Below the pieces are notes generated by a model that did not search any database, was not told the DNA's origin, and worked only from the letters and a program-made list of their open reading frames with translations. A DNA stretch of 64,000 nucleotides, taken from assembly GCA_965277425.1 (NCBI GenBank), contig CBDICR010000005.1, forward strand, positions 682,001 through 746,000. Reading direction: 5' to 3'. A program made the translations under genes and the position numbers. This document shows positions 45,191 to 53,583 of the stretch, piece after piece (the stretch's first letter is position 1; each line of letters starts with the position of its first letter). The DNA comes from Poindextera sp965277425. GTDB lineage: Bacteria; Pseudomonadota; Alphaproteobacteria; Caulobacterales; Caulobacteraceae.

Positions 45191-45664
45191 ATGTCCGATC
45201 TGCGGCGCCCCGAGCGCACCTACACCATCCGCCAATTGTGCATCGAATTCAAAGTCACGCCGCGCGCGCTGCGTTTCTATGAGGACAAGGGCCTGCTTTC
45301 GCCGGCGCGCGAGGGCTTGAACCGGGTCTACAACTATCGCGACCGGGCGCGGCTGACCCTGATCCTGCGCGGCAAGCGGGTGGGTCTCAGCCTGGCCGAC
45401 ATCCGCGAAATCCTCGAACTCTACACGCCCGACGACGGCGGCGCGGCGCAGGCCGCCAAGTCGCTGCGCAAGTTCCGCGACCAGATCGTGGCGCTGGAAG
45501 CCAAGCGCGAGGACATCGACCACGCCCTGGAAAGCCTGCGCGAGGGCTGCGCGGCGATGGAGGCCCGGCTGGCCCAGACCCGGCCCGACCTTTTGCCCCA
45601 GGCCAGCGACTACGATCAGGTGCTGCGCGCGCGCCTGGACGGCGTGCACGAATTCGCCAAATAG
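45191..45664 (+). CDS. MerR family regulator, LiuR-like
   Basis: A 157-residue MerR protein. The DNA-binding domain (YTIRQLCIEFKVTPRALRFYEDKGLLSPAREGLNRVYNYRDRARLTLILRGKRVGLSLADIREIL) covers residues 10-75, and is followed by a coiled-coil dimer helix (AAKSLRKFRDQIVALEAKREDIDHALESLREG). There is no metal-binding Cys cluster, so it is probably not a metal sensor. The sequence resembles LiuR-type regulators of leucine and acyl-CoA degradation. An acyl-CoA dehydrogenase gene follows after 39 bases, its probable target. Confidence 0.85.
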   Translation: MSDLRRPERTYTIRQLCIEFKVTPRALRFYEDKGLLSPAREGLNRVYNYRDRARLTLILRGKRVGLSLADIREILELYTPDDGGAAQAAKSLRKFRDQIVALEAKREDIDHALESLREGCAAMEARLAQTRPDLLPQASDYDQVLRARLDGVHEFAK

Positions 45665-45703
45665 TCCGCGTTTCTTAGGCTCTAGCCACACGGTTGAACC
45701 GCC

Positions 45704-47488
45704 ATGAGCTACCGCGCGCCCGTTCGCGACCAGATGTTCGTGCTCAGGGAGGTGCTGGAGCTCGACCGCTACAGCAACCTGCCGGGCTTCGCCGACGCCT
45801 CGCTCGAGACCGTCGAGCAGGTCCTCACCGAGGCGGCTCGCTTCTGCGAGGAGGTGCTGGCCCCGATCAACAGGGCCGGCGACCAGGAGGGTTGCCGCTG
45901 GTCCAGCGACAACAGCGTCACGACGCCAAAGGACTTCAAGCAGGCCTACGCCACCATGGTCGAGGCGGGCTGGCCGGCTCTGGGCGCGGCGAGCGAGTTC
46001 GGCGGCCAGGGCCTGCCGCGGGTGGTCAGCCTAGCCTATTCCGAGATGTCCTCGGCGGCCAACATGGCCTTTTCCATGTATCCCGGCCTGACCCATGGAG
46101 CCTATTCGGCCATCGCCGAGGGCGGCTCGCCCGAACAGAAGGCGACCTACCTGCCCAAGCTGGCTTCCGGCCAATGGGGCGGGACGATGAACCTGACCGA
46201 GCCCCAGTGCGGCACCGATCTCGGCCTTCTGCGCACCAAGGCGGTCGCGCAAGGAGACGGCTCCTACCGCATCACCGGCGAGAAGATCTGGATCTCCGGC
46301 GGCGAGCACGACCTGGCCGAGAACATCGTGCATCTGGTGCTGGCCCGCATCGAGGGCGCGCCGGCGGGCGTTCGCGGCATTTCGCTGTTCATCACGCCCA
46401 AATTCCTGCCCACCGACGACGGCGGCGTCGGCCCGCGCAACGCCGGCGTCAAATGCGTCGGCCTGGAAGAGAAGATGGGCATCCATGGCAACGCCACCTG
46501 CTTCATGTCCTACGAGGACGCGAAAGGCTGGCTGATCGGCGAGGAGAATGCGGGCCTGCGCCTGATGTTCGTGATGATGAACGAGGCCAGGCTCGGCGTC
46601 GGCCTGCAGGGCTTGGCCCAGGGCGAGGCGGCCTATCAGGCGGCCTGCGACTTCGCGCGAGAGCGCCTGCAGGGCCGCGCCCTGTCAGGTGCGAAGAACC
46701 CCGACGGGCCGGCCGACCCGATCATCGTGCATCCGGACATCCGCCGCATGTTGATGGACTCTCGCGCCATTCTGGAGGGCGGCCGCGCCTTTCTGCTCTG
46801 GACCGCGCTGCAGGGCGACCTGATGCACGAGAGTCCGGACGAGGCGGTGCGCCAGCGGGCGGGCGACTATATGGGCCTGATGACGCCGGTGGCGAAGGCC
46901 TACCTGACCGACAGGGGCTTCAAGATCTGCTCCGACGCCATGCAGGTGCACGGCGGGTCGGGTTTCACCGAGCACTTCCCCGCCAGCCAGTACCTGCGCG
47001 ATGTGCGCATCAGCATGATCTATGAAGGGACCAACGGCATCCAGGCGCTCGACCTGGTCGGCCGCAAGCTGGCGGCCAACGGCGGCCGGGCGGTGCTGAG
47101 CGTCTTCGCCGAGATCGACGCCTTCACCGACCAGCACGCCGACGCAGGCGAGCTCGCCCCCTTCGTCGAGGGCCTGGCCGGGGCGAAGACGCAGCTGCAG
47201 GAGGCGACCGGCTGGCTGATGCAGAACGGGCTGCAGAATCCAGAAGAAGCCGGCGCGGCCTCGAGCGACTATCTGCACCTCTTCGGCCTGACGGCGCTGG
47301 CCTATATGTGGGCGCTGATCGCCAAGGCGGCCCTGGCCAAGTCTGGCGATCCCGACCCCTTCTACGCCGACAAGCTGGCCACCGGCCGCTACTTCCTCGA
47401 CCGCATCCTGCCCGACAGCACAGCCCACCTGGCCAAGCTGAAGGCCGGATCGAAGAGCATGATGGCGCTGAAGGCGGAGGCGTTTTAG
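45704..47488 (+). CDS. Acyl-CoA dehydrogenase with C-terminal extension (DmdC/FadE-like)
   Basis: A 594-residue acyl-CoA dehydrogenase of the long form. FAD-binding parts are MNLTEPQCGTDLGLLRTKA and the WISGGEHDL segment; the catalytic Glu is probably in MIYEGTNGIQALDLVGRKL. The C-terminal 130 residues form the extra helical domain seen in DmdC and related enzymes. Database annotation often says 3-methylmercaptopropionyl-CoA dehydrogenase, but the substrate is not known from sequence. It would pass electrons to EtfAB. In all likelihood controlled by the MerR gene upstream. Confidence 0.9.
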   Translation: MSYRAPVRDQMFVLREVLELDRYSNLPGFADASLETVEQVLTEAARFCEEVLAPINRAGDQEGCRWSSDNSVTTPKDFKQAYATMVEAGWPALGAASEFGGQGLPRVVSLAYSEMSSAANMAFSMYPGLTHGAYSAIAEGGSPEQKATYLPKLASGQWGGTMNLTEPQCGTDLGLLRTKAVAQGDGSYRITGEKIWISGGEHDLAENIVHLVLARIEGAPAGVRGISLFITPKFLPTDDGGVGPRNAGVKCVGLEEKMGIHGNATCFMSYEDAKGWLIGEENAGLRLMFVMMNEARLGVGLQGLAQGEAAYQAACDFARERLQGRALSGAKNPDGPADPIIVHPDIRRMLMDSRAILEGGRAFLLWTALQGDLMHESPDEAVRQRAGDYMGLMTPVAKAYLTDRGFKICSDAMQVHGGSGFTEHFPASQYLRDVRISMIYEGTNGIQALDLVGRKLAANGGRAVLSVFAEIDAFTDQHADAGELAPFVEGLAGAKTQLQEATGWLMQNGLQNPEEAGAASSDYLHLFGLTALAYMWALIAKAALAKSGDPDPFYADKLATGRYFLDRILPDSTAHLAKLKAGSKSMMALKAEAF

Positions 47489-47507
47489 ACGGCGCCAGTA
47501 AAATAAA

Positions 47508-47706
47508 CCGCTCATTCCCACGAAAGCGGGAACCCAGGTTCTTTTTTGAACACCAAGTACACAAAGGTCGCCAAGGGTCAGCACCGACCTTCACTCCACT
47601 TATTCTTCTTGGTGTACTTGGTGTCCTTCGTGGTTCATCTTTTAAGCGCGCCGAAATCCATGAAATCCAAAAAAGCCTGGGTCCCCGCTTTCGCGAGGAT
47701 GAGCGG
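47508..47706. repeat. Nested inverted-repeat element, MITE/REP-like
   Basis: Outer arms of about 38 bases (47508-47546 and 47669-47706) are inverted copies with few mismatches, sharing the core cgaaagcggg and cccagg. Inside lies a second inverted pair built from caccaagtacac and its relatives (47547-47577 and 47605-47637). No open frame is present. This fills the 224-bp gap between the acyl-CoA dehydrogenase gene and vsr. Similar extragenic repeats are common in alphaproteobacteria; a mobile origin is inferred. Confidence 0.75.
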
Positions 47707-47712
47707 ATAAAG

Positions 47713-48123
47713 TTAAGCCGCGAGCAGGTTCGTCAGCCGCCGCTCCAGCACCTCGACATTCTTCAAATCGCACTCCCAGATCACCTCGACCCGCCAGCCC
47801 AGCGCCTCCAACTTGGCGCGGGTTTCGGTGTCGCGGGCCTGGTTGCGGCCGATCTTGCCGGTCCAATAGTCGCGGTTGGCCTTGGGCACGCGAGCGCCGC
47901 GGGCGCAGTCGTGACCGTGCCAGAAACAGCCGTGGACGAAGATGGCCAGCTTGCGGCCGGGCATGACGATGTCCGGCCGTCCGGGAAGGTCACGGCGGTC
48001 GAGCCGGTAGCGGGCGCCCAGCCGCCACAAGATGCGCCGCACCGTGCGCTCCGGCCCGGTGTCGCGGCCCTTCACCCGCGCCATCACCGCCGAGCGTTTT
48101 TCGGCGGTGAAGACGTCGGTCAT
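47713..48123 (-). CDS. vsr: Very short patch repair (Vsr) endonuclease
   Basis: A 136-residue Vsr protein. Family parts: FTAEKRSAVMARVKGRDTGPERTVRRILWRLGARYRL, then DLPGRPDIVMPGRKLAIFVHGCFWHGHDC, in which the Asp of PDIV is catalytic and the Cys/His residues bind structural zinc. Vsr nicks T:G mismatches that arise when 5-methylcytosine deaminates. It begins 7 bases after cysK ends, on the same strand. A C5-cytosine methyltransferase, its normal partner, is encoded at 49203-50342, with cysK between them. Confidence 0.93.
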   Translation of the reverse strand: MTDVFTAEKRSAVMARVKGRDTGPERTVRRILWRLGARYRLDRRDLPGRPDIVMPGRKLAIFVHGCFWHGHDCARGARVPKANRDYWTGKIGRNQARDTETRAKLEALGWRVEVIWECDLKNVEVLERRLTNLLAA

Positions 48124-48130
48124 GGCCCGA

Positions 48131-49120
48131 TCAGAGCCCGTCGAACAGGGCGGTGGACAGGTAGCGCTCGGCGAAGCTCGGGATGATGGTCACGATCAGC
48201 TTGCCGGCATAGGCGTCTTCCGCGGCCAGGCGGAAGGCCGCCGAGAGCGCCGCGCCCGCCGAGATGCCGCCAGGCAGGCCCTCGACGCGCGCGGCCCTGC
48301 GCGCCATCTCGAAGGCCTCGTCGTTGGAGACGGTCATCACCCGGTCGATGACGCCGCGATCGAGCACGCCCGGCACGAAGCCCGCGCCGATGCCCTGGAT
48401 CTTGTGCGGTCCGGCCGGGCCGCCGGACAGCACCGCCGATCCCTCCGGTTCCAGCGCGATCATCTGCACCGAGGGTTTTTTGGCCTTCAGCAGGTGGCCG
48501 ACGCCGGTGATGGTGCCGGCGGTGCCGACGCCGGAGACCACCGCGTCCACCTTGCCGCCGGTGTCGTTCCAGATCTCCTCGCCGGTCGATACCTGATGCA
48601 CCATCGGATTGGCCGTGTTTTCGAACTGTTGCGGCATCACCGAGCCGGGGATTTCGGCGAGCAGCTCCTGGGCGCGGGCCACGGCGCCGCGCATGCCCTT
48701 TTCCGCCGCCGTCAGCTCCAGGCGCGCGCCGAGCAGGATCAGCATCTTGCGCCGCTCCATCGACATGCTCTCCGGCATGACCAGGATGATCGGATAGCCC
48801 TTGGCGGCGGCCACGAAGGCGAGCGCTATGCCGGTATTGCCGCTGGTCGGCTCGATGATGGTCGAGCCGGATTTCAGGATCCCCTCAGCCTCAAGCGATT
48901 CGATCATCGAGGCGCCGATGCGGTCCTTGACGCTGCCCAGCGGATTGAAAAATTCCAGCTTGGCCAGCACCTCGCCCTTGGGGTTCAGCTCGGCGGTCAG
49001 CCGCGGCAGGCGGATCAGCGGGGTGTCGCCGATGGTGTCGATGATCGAATCGTAGATCTTGCCGCGCCCGGCGCGCTTGAAGCGGGCGGCGTCATAAGGT
49101 TTGGCGGCGGTGGTGGTCAT
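48131..49120 (-). CDS. cysK: Cysteine synthase (O-acetylserine sulfhydrylase)
   Basis: A 329-residue fold type II PLP enzyme. The PLP lysine is Lys65 in EFFNPLGSVKDRIG; the substrate loop is EPTSGNTGIALAFVAAAKGY; the phosphate-binding loop is GVGTAGTITGVG. It makes cysteine from O-acetylserine and sulfide. The N terminus has about 20 residues more than the basic form. I chose ATG 49120 over an upstream in-frame ATG at 49174. It sits between the methyltransferase gene and vsr on the same strand. Confidence 0.94.
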   Translation of the reverse strand: MTTTAAKPYDAARFKRAGRGKIYDSIIDTIGDTPLIRLPRLTAELNPKGEVLAKLEFFNPLGSVKDRIGASMIESLEAEGILKSGSTIIEPTSGNTGIALAFVAAAKGYPIILVMPESMSMERRKMLILLGARLELTAAEKGMRGAVARAQELLAEIPGSVMPQQFENTANPMVHQVSTGEEIWNDTGGKVDAVVSGVGTAGTITGVGHLLKAKKPSVQMIALEPEGSAVLSGGPAGPHKIQGIGAGFVPGVLDRGVIDRVMTVSNDEAFEMARRAARVEGLPGGISAGAALSAAFRLAAEDAYAGKLIVTIIPSFAERYLSTALFDGL

Positions 49121-49202
49121 GACGGGGTGGTCTTTCGAGGTTGCCTTCCCGGACACCTTAAGCGCCGGGGACAAGCCTTGTCCGCCCAGAAATCGTCGGC
49201 CC

Positions 49203-50342
49203 CTATTCAGCGGCGGCGATGGCGGCCGAGCCGGCCATGAGCGGCTCCAATATCTGGTCGGCCAGGCGCCGCACCACGGGGACCGCCACCCCGTCGCCGA
49301 TGACGCGCCAGGCGGCGGTCGCGGCGGCCGGCAGGCGATAGTCCTCGGCCAGGCCCATCAGCCGGGCGCCTTCGCGGGGCGTCAGCCAGCGGCTGCGCAT
49401 TTGGCCATGGCCGCAGACGAGCAACAGCTGGCGCGACGAGCCGCCGCCGGGGGTGCGCAGACAGCCGGCCAAGCCGTCCAGGCGCAGTTCGGCGCGCTGG
49501 GTCTTGTTCGAGCCATCGCCGCGGACCCGGCGAAAGACCGGCGCTACGACGCGCTCGCCGCGCGCGACCGCCGCGGCGAGGCGCTGGCGATGCAGCGGGC
49601 TCAGCTGGCCCAGCAAGACGGCGGTTTCGGCCTGCGAGCGCCAGGCGACGTCCGCTTCGGGCTCGATCAGGTCGGCGAGGGTCGTGTTGCGGGCGCGGGG
49701 CGGCGCCAGCCGCCACCAGAGCCAGCGGTCGCGCAGGGGCTCGGGCAGGGCGTCGGCGGCGCGGCGCACGGCGGCGGTGGCGAAGGCGCCGGGCAGGGCG
49801 CAAACCAGCGCGCGCGGCGGCGCGCGGGCGGCGATGACGAAGGCCCGCGCCCGCGACTGCGGCAGGAAGGCCGAGGCGTTGAGCTCGATCGCGCCGAAGA
49901 CATAGCCGCATGCGGCGAAGGCTTCGCCGATGGCGGCGAAATCCGCCCCGCCGGCCGAGCTCAACAGGCCGGCGACATTTTCAAGGACCACGACGCGCGG
50001 CGCGCGGTCCTGGCCGTGCAGCGCCTCGATCAGCCGCCAGAAACCCCAGAAGGCCGAGGAGCGCGCGCCGCCCAGTCCCGCGCGCGCGCCGGCCAGACTG
50101 ACGTCCTGGCAGGGGCTGGATGCCCAGGCCAGATCGGCCTGGCCGGGCAGGTCGTCCGGATCGATGGCCCAGACATCGCCCTGATGCAGATGATCGCGGC
50201 CGAAATTGTCGCGATAGGTCCGGGCTTTCAGCGGATCGAAATCGTTGGCGAACAGGCAGGTCCAGCCGCGGCCCAGCCCCAGCCGCGCCATGCCGCCGCC
50301 GGCGAAGAATTCGTAGAAGGTGTAGGGGTGCGGCCGACTCAC
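49203..50342 (-). CDS. DNA (cytosine-5) methyltransferase
   Basis: A 379-residue C5 methyltransferase. Motif I is YEFFAGGGMARLGLG (10-24); motif IV is WASSPCQDVSLAG with catalytic Cys78; motif VI is VVLENVAGLL (Glu121); motif VIII is LPQSRARAFVIAA; motif X, with RLADQILEP, closes the domain. The target-recognition region lies between motifs VIII and IX (about 185-290). It should methylate cytosine C5 in a short DNA site that cannot be predicted here. The nearby vsr gene repairs the T:G mismatches such methylation causes. No restriction enzyme gene is seen. Confidence 0.92.
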   Translation of the reverse strand: MSRPHPYTFYEFFAGGGMARLGLGRGWTCLFANDFDPLKARTYRDNFGRDHLHQGDVWAIDPDDLPGQADLAWASSPCQDVSLAGARAGLGGARSSAFWGFWRLIEALHGQDRAPRVVVLENVAGLLSSAGGADFAAIGEAFAACGYVFGAIELNASAFLPQSRARAFVIAARAPPRALVCALPGAFATAAVRRAADALPEPLRDRWLWWRLAPPRARNTTLADLIEPEADVAWRSQAETAVLLGQLSPLHRQRLAAAVARGERVVAPVFRRVRGDGSNKTQRAELRLDGLAGCLRTPGGGSSRQLLLVCGHGQMRSRWLTPREGARLMGLAEDYRLPAAATAAWRVIGDGVAVPVVRRLADQILEPLMAGSAAIAAAE

Positions 50343-50384
50343 GCCGCTGAGTCTAGACCAGGATCGGCAAGATGTGTCGCGGCG

Positions 50385-50513
50385 CTACTGCGCCGAGGTG
50401 ACGCCCGGCACGATCATGTGGGGCTTTTGCACGCCATGGCTCGGCGAGGCCGGCAGCACCAGGCCGAGCGCTACGCCCAGCATCGCGCCGAACCCCAAAA
50501 TCATCTTCGCCAT
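50385..50513 (-). CDS. Small hydrophobic peptide, 42 residues
   Basis: A short frame MAKMILGFGAMLGVALGLVLPASPSHGVQ, continuing to a TAG stop at 50385. AAGGA lies 8 bases before the ATG, a good ribosome binding site. The first 22 residues form a hydrophobic helix resembling a signal peptide or membrane anchor; the remainder is short. Its length and unknown family keep confidence modest. It lies upstream of, and on the same strand as, the C5 methyltransferase, 42 bases away. Confidence 0.5.
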   Translation of the reverse strand: MAKMILGFGAMLGVALGLVLPASPSHGVQKPHMIVPGVTSAQ

Positions 50514-50721
50514 CACGCCCATCCTTCGTTCGCTTCAGGAATGCAAAGACCACGCTTAGGTTCCGCAAGGTCGGGACGAGCGCGCCGGGCCGCAAGCGCC
50601 GGGCTTGTTTTCAGGCCACGAGTTTTTCTCGGATCGCCGCAAGCGTGGCTGGCCTTCGGACTTGACCCCGCCCCGGCCGGGCGCGCCAAATAGGAAAAAG
50701 AGCGCTCGGAGGAAACGCACC

Positions 50722-52452
50722 ATGGACCATTCCTACGATCTCGTCGTGCGCGGCGGCCTGGTCCATGACGGCCTGGGCTCGGCGCCGCGCCAGGCGGACG
50801 TCGCGGTCAAGGACGGCCTGATCGCCGCCGTCGGCGCGGTCGGCGGGCGCGGCGCCGAAGAGGTCGACGCCAAGGGCCAGGTGGTGACGCCCGGCTTCGT
50901 CGACATCCACACCCATTATGACGGCCAGGCCACCTGGGACGAGCGGATGCAGCCGTCGTCGTGGCACGGGGTGACCACGGTGGTGATGGGCAATTGCGGC
51001 GTCGGTTTCGCCCCCTGCCGGCCGCAGGACCACGACCGGCTGGTGCGGCTGATGGAAGGCGTCGAGGACATCCCCTTCCCGGTGCTCAGCCAGGGCCTGC
51101 CCTGGAACTGGGAGAGCTATCCCGACTACCTGGCCAGCCTTGAACGGCGGCGTTTCGACGTCGATATCGGCTCTCAGCTGCCCCACGCGGCGGTGCGCGT
51201 CTTCGTCATGGGCGAGCGCGGCGCCAACCGCGAGCCGGCGACCGAGGCCGACATCGCCCAGATGGCGCAGATCGCCCAGGGCGCGGCCGAGGCCGGCGCG
51301 CTCGGCTTCACCACCTCGCGCACGCTCAACCACCGCACCAGCGACGGCCAGCCGACCCCGACGCTCACCGCCGGCGAGGACGAGCTGACCGGCATCGCCC
51401 TGGGGCTGAAGGCGGCGGGCAAGGGCGTCCTGCAATTCGTCTCCGACTTCGCCGACGAGACGGCCGAGTTCGCCATGCTGCGCCGCGTGGTGGCGGCCTC
51501 GGGCCGGCCGATGTCGTTTTCGCTGATCCAGAGCCCGGTGCGGCCGCAGTCCTACAAGGCCCTGCTGCGTTCGGTCGAGGACGCCAACGCCGCCGGGCTG
51601 AACATCAAGGCCCAGGTCGCGGCCCGGCCCGTCGGCATCCTTTTGGGCCTTGAGCTGACGGTGAACCCCTTCACCCACTATCCGGTCTATAAGGAGATCG
51701 CCAAGCTGCCGCTCGATGAGCGGGTCAAGGCGTTGAAGGACCCCGATTTCCGCGAGCGCCTGTTCGCCAGCCGTCCGGAAGGCGGCATCCGCGGCGCCAG
51801 CGGCGGCCTGGTGCGCATGCACCTGATGACCGACCAGCCGGACTATGAGCCCACCGAGGCGACCACGGTGGTGCATGTCGCCGCCGAAAAGGGGGTCGAT
51901 CCGGAAGAGGTCGCCCTCGACCATATGCTGACCAGGGGCGGGCGCGGCATGCTCTACGTGCCCTTCCTGAACTATGCCGAGGGCTCGCTCGATCCGGCCT
52001 ACGCCATGATCAACCACAAGGACGCCATTCCGGGCCTGTCCGACGGCGGCGCCCATGTGGGCATGATCTGCGACGGCAGCTTCCCCACCACCATGCTCAC
52101 CCACTGGACCCGCGACCGCACGCGCGGGCCGAGGATTCCGCTTGCGCAGGTGATCCGCCTGCAGACGCGCGAGACGGCGCGGGCCGTCGGTCTCTACGAC
52201 CGCGGCGTCGTCGCGCCGGGCTACCGCGCGGACCTGAACGTCATCGACTACGACAACCTCACCCTGCACGCCCCGCAGGTGGCCTACGACCTGCCCGCCG
52301 GCGGCCGCCGGCTGATCCAGAGGGCGAGCGGCTATAGCGCCACCGTGGTCGCCGGCCAGGTCACCTATCGCAACGGCGAGGCGACTGAGGCCCTGCCCGG
52401 CCGCCTGGTGCGCGGCGGCAAGGCCGCCCCGGTCGCGGCGGCGGCGGAATGA
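50722..52452 (+). CDS. N-acyl-D-amino-acid deacylase / D-aminoacylase family protein
   Basis: A 576-residue amidohydrolase family 3 protein. It begins with the usual metal-dependent hydrolase start (YDLVVRGGLVHDGLGSAPRQADVAVKDG) and has the metal motif PGFVDIHTHYDGQATWD. Later signatures include MGNCGVGFAPC and SDGGAHVGMICDG with the conserved Asp. D-aminoacylases release D-amino acids from N-acyl forms, but many members act on other cyclic amides. GGAGGA stands 10 bases before ATG 50722. The dioxygenase gene follows on the same strand after 19 bases, so they are probably one operon. Confidence 0.88.
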   Translation: MDHSYDLVVRGGLVHDGLGSAPRQADVAVKDGLIAAVGAVGGRGAEEVDAKGQVVTPGFVDIHTHYDGQATWDERMQPSSWHGVTTVVMGNCGVGFAPCRPQDHDRLVRLMEGVEDIPFPVLSQGLPWNWESYPDYLASLERRRFDVDIGSQLPHAAVRVFVMGERGANREPATEADIAQMAQIAQGAAEAGALGFTTSRTLNHRTSDGQPTPTLTAGEDELTGIALGLKAAGKGVLQFVSDFADETAEFAMLRRVVAASGRPMSFSLIQSPVRPQSYKALLRSVEDANAAGLNIKAQVAARPVGILLGLELTVNPFTHYPVYKEIAKLPLDERVKALKDPDFRERLFASRPEGGIRGASGGLVRMHLMTDQPDYEPTEATTVVHVAAEKGVDPEEVALDHMLTRGGRGMLYVPFLNYAEGSLDPAYAMINHKDAIPGLSDGGAHVGMICDGSFPTTMLTHWTRDRTRGPRIPLAQVIRLQTRETARAVGLYDRGVVAPGYRADLNVIDYDNLTLHAPQVAYDLPAGGRRLIQRASGYSATVVAGQVTYRNGEATEALPGRLVRGGKAAPVAAAAE

Positions 52453-52471
52453 AACGATAGGGAGAAAAACC

Positions 52472-53494
52472 ATGGCTCTTCAACCTCTCGAAACCGCCTG
52501 CGAATGGCGCGCGGCGGATGTCGCCGATCCGGCCGCCTGGACCGAACAGCTGAGCGCGGCCGAGGTCGCCGAGATCGACGCGGCCATCGCCCTGGCGCGG
52601 GCCAAGAGCCCCGATCTGCTCGACATCGAAAAGGCCGACTTCCCGCTGCCGACCCTGGGTGCGCGTCTGAAGGAGATCGAGCGCGAGCTGATGGCCGGCC
52701 GCGGCTTCGTGCTGATCCGCGGCCTGCCGCGCGAGCGCTACAGCAATGACGAGATGTGCCTGGCCTATTGGGGCCTCGGCGCCCATCTCGGCCGCCCCTG
52801 GCCGCAGAACGCCAAGGGCCACCTGCTCGGCGACGTCACCGACCAGGGCAAGCAGCCGGGCGATCCCACCGCGCGCGGCAACGAGCTGGGCCAGATCGGG
52901 CTGGAGTTCCATTGCGACGGCTCGGACCTGATCGGCCTTCTATGCCTGGCGGTCGGCGTCTCCGGCGGCCAGTCGGCGGTGGCCAATTCGGTGGCCATGC
53001 ACAACGACCTGGTCCGGCTGCGTCCCGACCTGGCCGAGGAGCTCTACAAGCCGCAGCCCTACGACATGCGCGGCGAACAGGCGCCCGGCAAACGCGGCTG
53101 GTATGAGATGCCGGTCTTCACCGACTGGAACGGCCGGCTCTTCGTGCGCCTGATCGGCGGCTATATCCGCGCCAGCCAGCGCCACCCCGACGCGCCCCGC
53201 CTGACCGAAAAGGCGATCGAGGCGCTGGCCTGGATGCACGAGCGGTCCGAGAGCGGGGCCTATTCGGTGATCATGGACTTTCAGCCCGGCGACATGCAGT
53301 TCATCAACAACTACCACGTCCTGCACGGCCGCAGCCCTTATGTGGACGACCGCGCCGCCGGCAAGGTGCGACACCTGAAGCGCCTGTGGCTGGAAACCGA
53401 AGTCCTGGCCGACCGCCCGCCCTATTTCCGCAACAACATCTCCAGCCACTGGGCGGACAAGAAGACCATCAGCCGGCTGGACGCGGTTGGTTAA
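52472..53494 (+). CDS. TauD/TfdA family Fe(II)/2-oxoglutarate dioxygenase
   Basis: A 340-residue dioxygenase of the TauD/CAS-like group. Iron ligands are His147 and Asp149 (LEFHCDGSDLIGLL) and a His in NNYHVLHGRSPY; the Arg in VRHLKRLWLETE would bind 2-oxoglutarate. Other features: QPGDMQFINN and GGQSAVANSVAMHNDL. The substrate is unknown. AGGGAGAAAAACC precedes the ATG. Second gene after the D-aminoacylase gene; together they could use an N-acyl or amino substrate. A hairpin directly after its stop (53495-53528) may end the transcript. Confidence 0.85.
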   Translation: MALQPLETACEWRAADVADPAAWTEQLSAAEVAEIDAAIALARAKSPDLLDIEKADFPLPTLGARLKEIERELMAGRGFVLIRGLPRERYSNDEMCLAYWGLGAHLGRPWPQNAKGHLLGDVTDQGKQPGDPTARGNELGQIGLEFHCDGSDLIGLLCLAVGVSGGQSAVANSVAMHNDLVRLRPDLAEELYKPQPYDMRGEQAPGKRGWYEMPVFTDWNGRLFVRLIGGYIRASQRHPDAPRLTEKAIEALAWMHERSESGAYSVIMDFQPGDMQFINNYHVLHGRSPYVDDRAAGKVRHLKRLWLETEVLADRPPYFRNNISSHWADKKTISRLDAVG

Positions 53495-53528
53495 GACCCT
53501 CGCCCCCGCTCTTTGCGGGGGAGAGGGT
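53495..53528 (+). repeat. GC-rich palindrome after the dioxygenase gene
   Basis: Arms accctcgcccccgc (53495-53508) and its near complement ending at 53528 surround a short tcttt loop, just after the dioxygenase stop. It belongs to the family of ccctc-cccc/gggg-gaggg repeats seen elsewhere in the window. It could act as a terminator, though the tail ttctata is not a clear T run. Confidence 0.6.
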
Positions 53529-53547
53529 TCTATAGGAGGGCGTGACA

Positions 53548-53583
53548 ATGGCGGCTGCGCTCGCTATAGCGCTCGTCCCATGA
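53548..53583 (+). CDS. Upstream mini-ORF MAAALAIALVP in the aro leader
   Basis: An 11-codon frame with AGGAGGG seven bases before its ATG. Its TGA overlaps the ATG of the aromatic leader peptide (ATGA). Translation of this frame could carry ribosomes into the leader peptide. It is tiny and unproved; the strong ribosome binding site is the main support. Confidence 0.4.
   Translation: MAAALAIALVP

Noticed and set aside
45694..47025. 443-codon frame overlapping the acyl-CoA dehydrogenase in another frame
   Set aside because: Arg-rich out-of-frame shadow; the FAD and catalytic motifs are in the 45704 frame.
53495..53528. Palindrome as part of the aromatic attenuator
   Set aside because: It lies upstream of the leader start and has no pairing with the antiterminator segments; it fits the GC-rich repeat family better.
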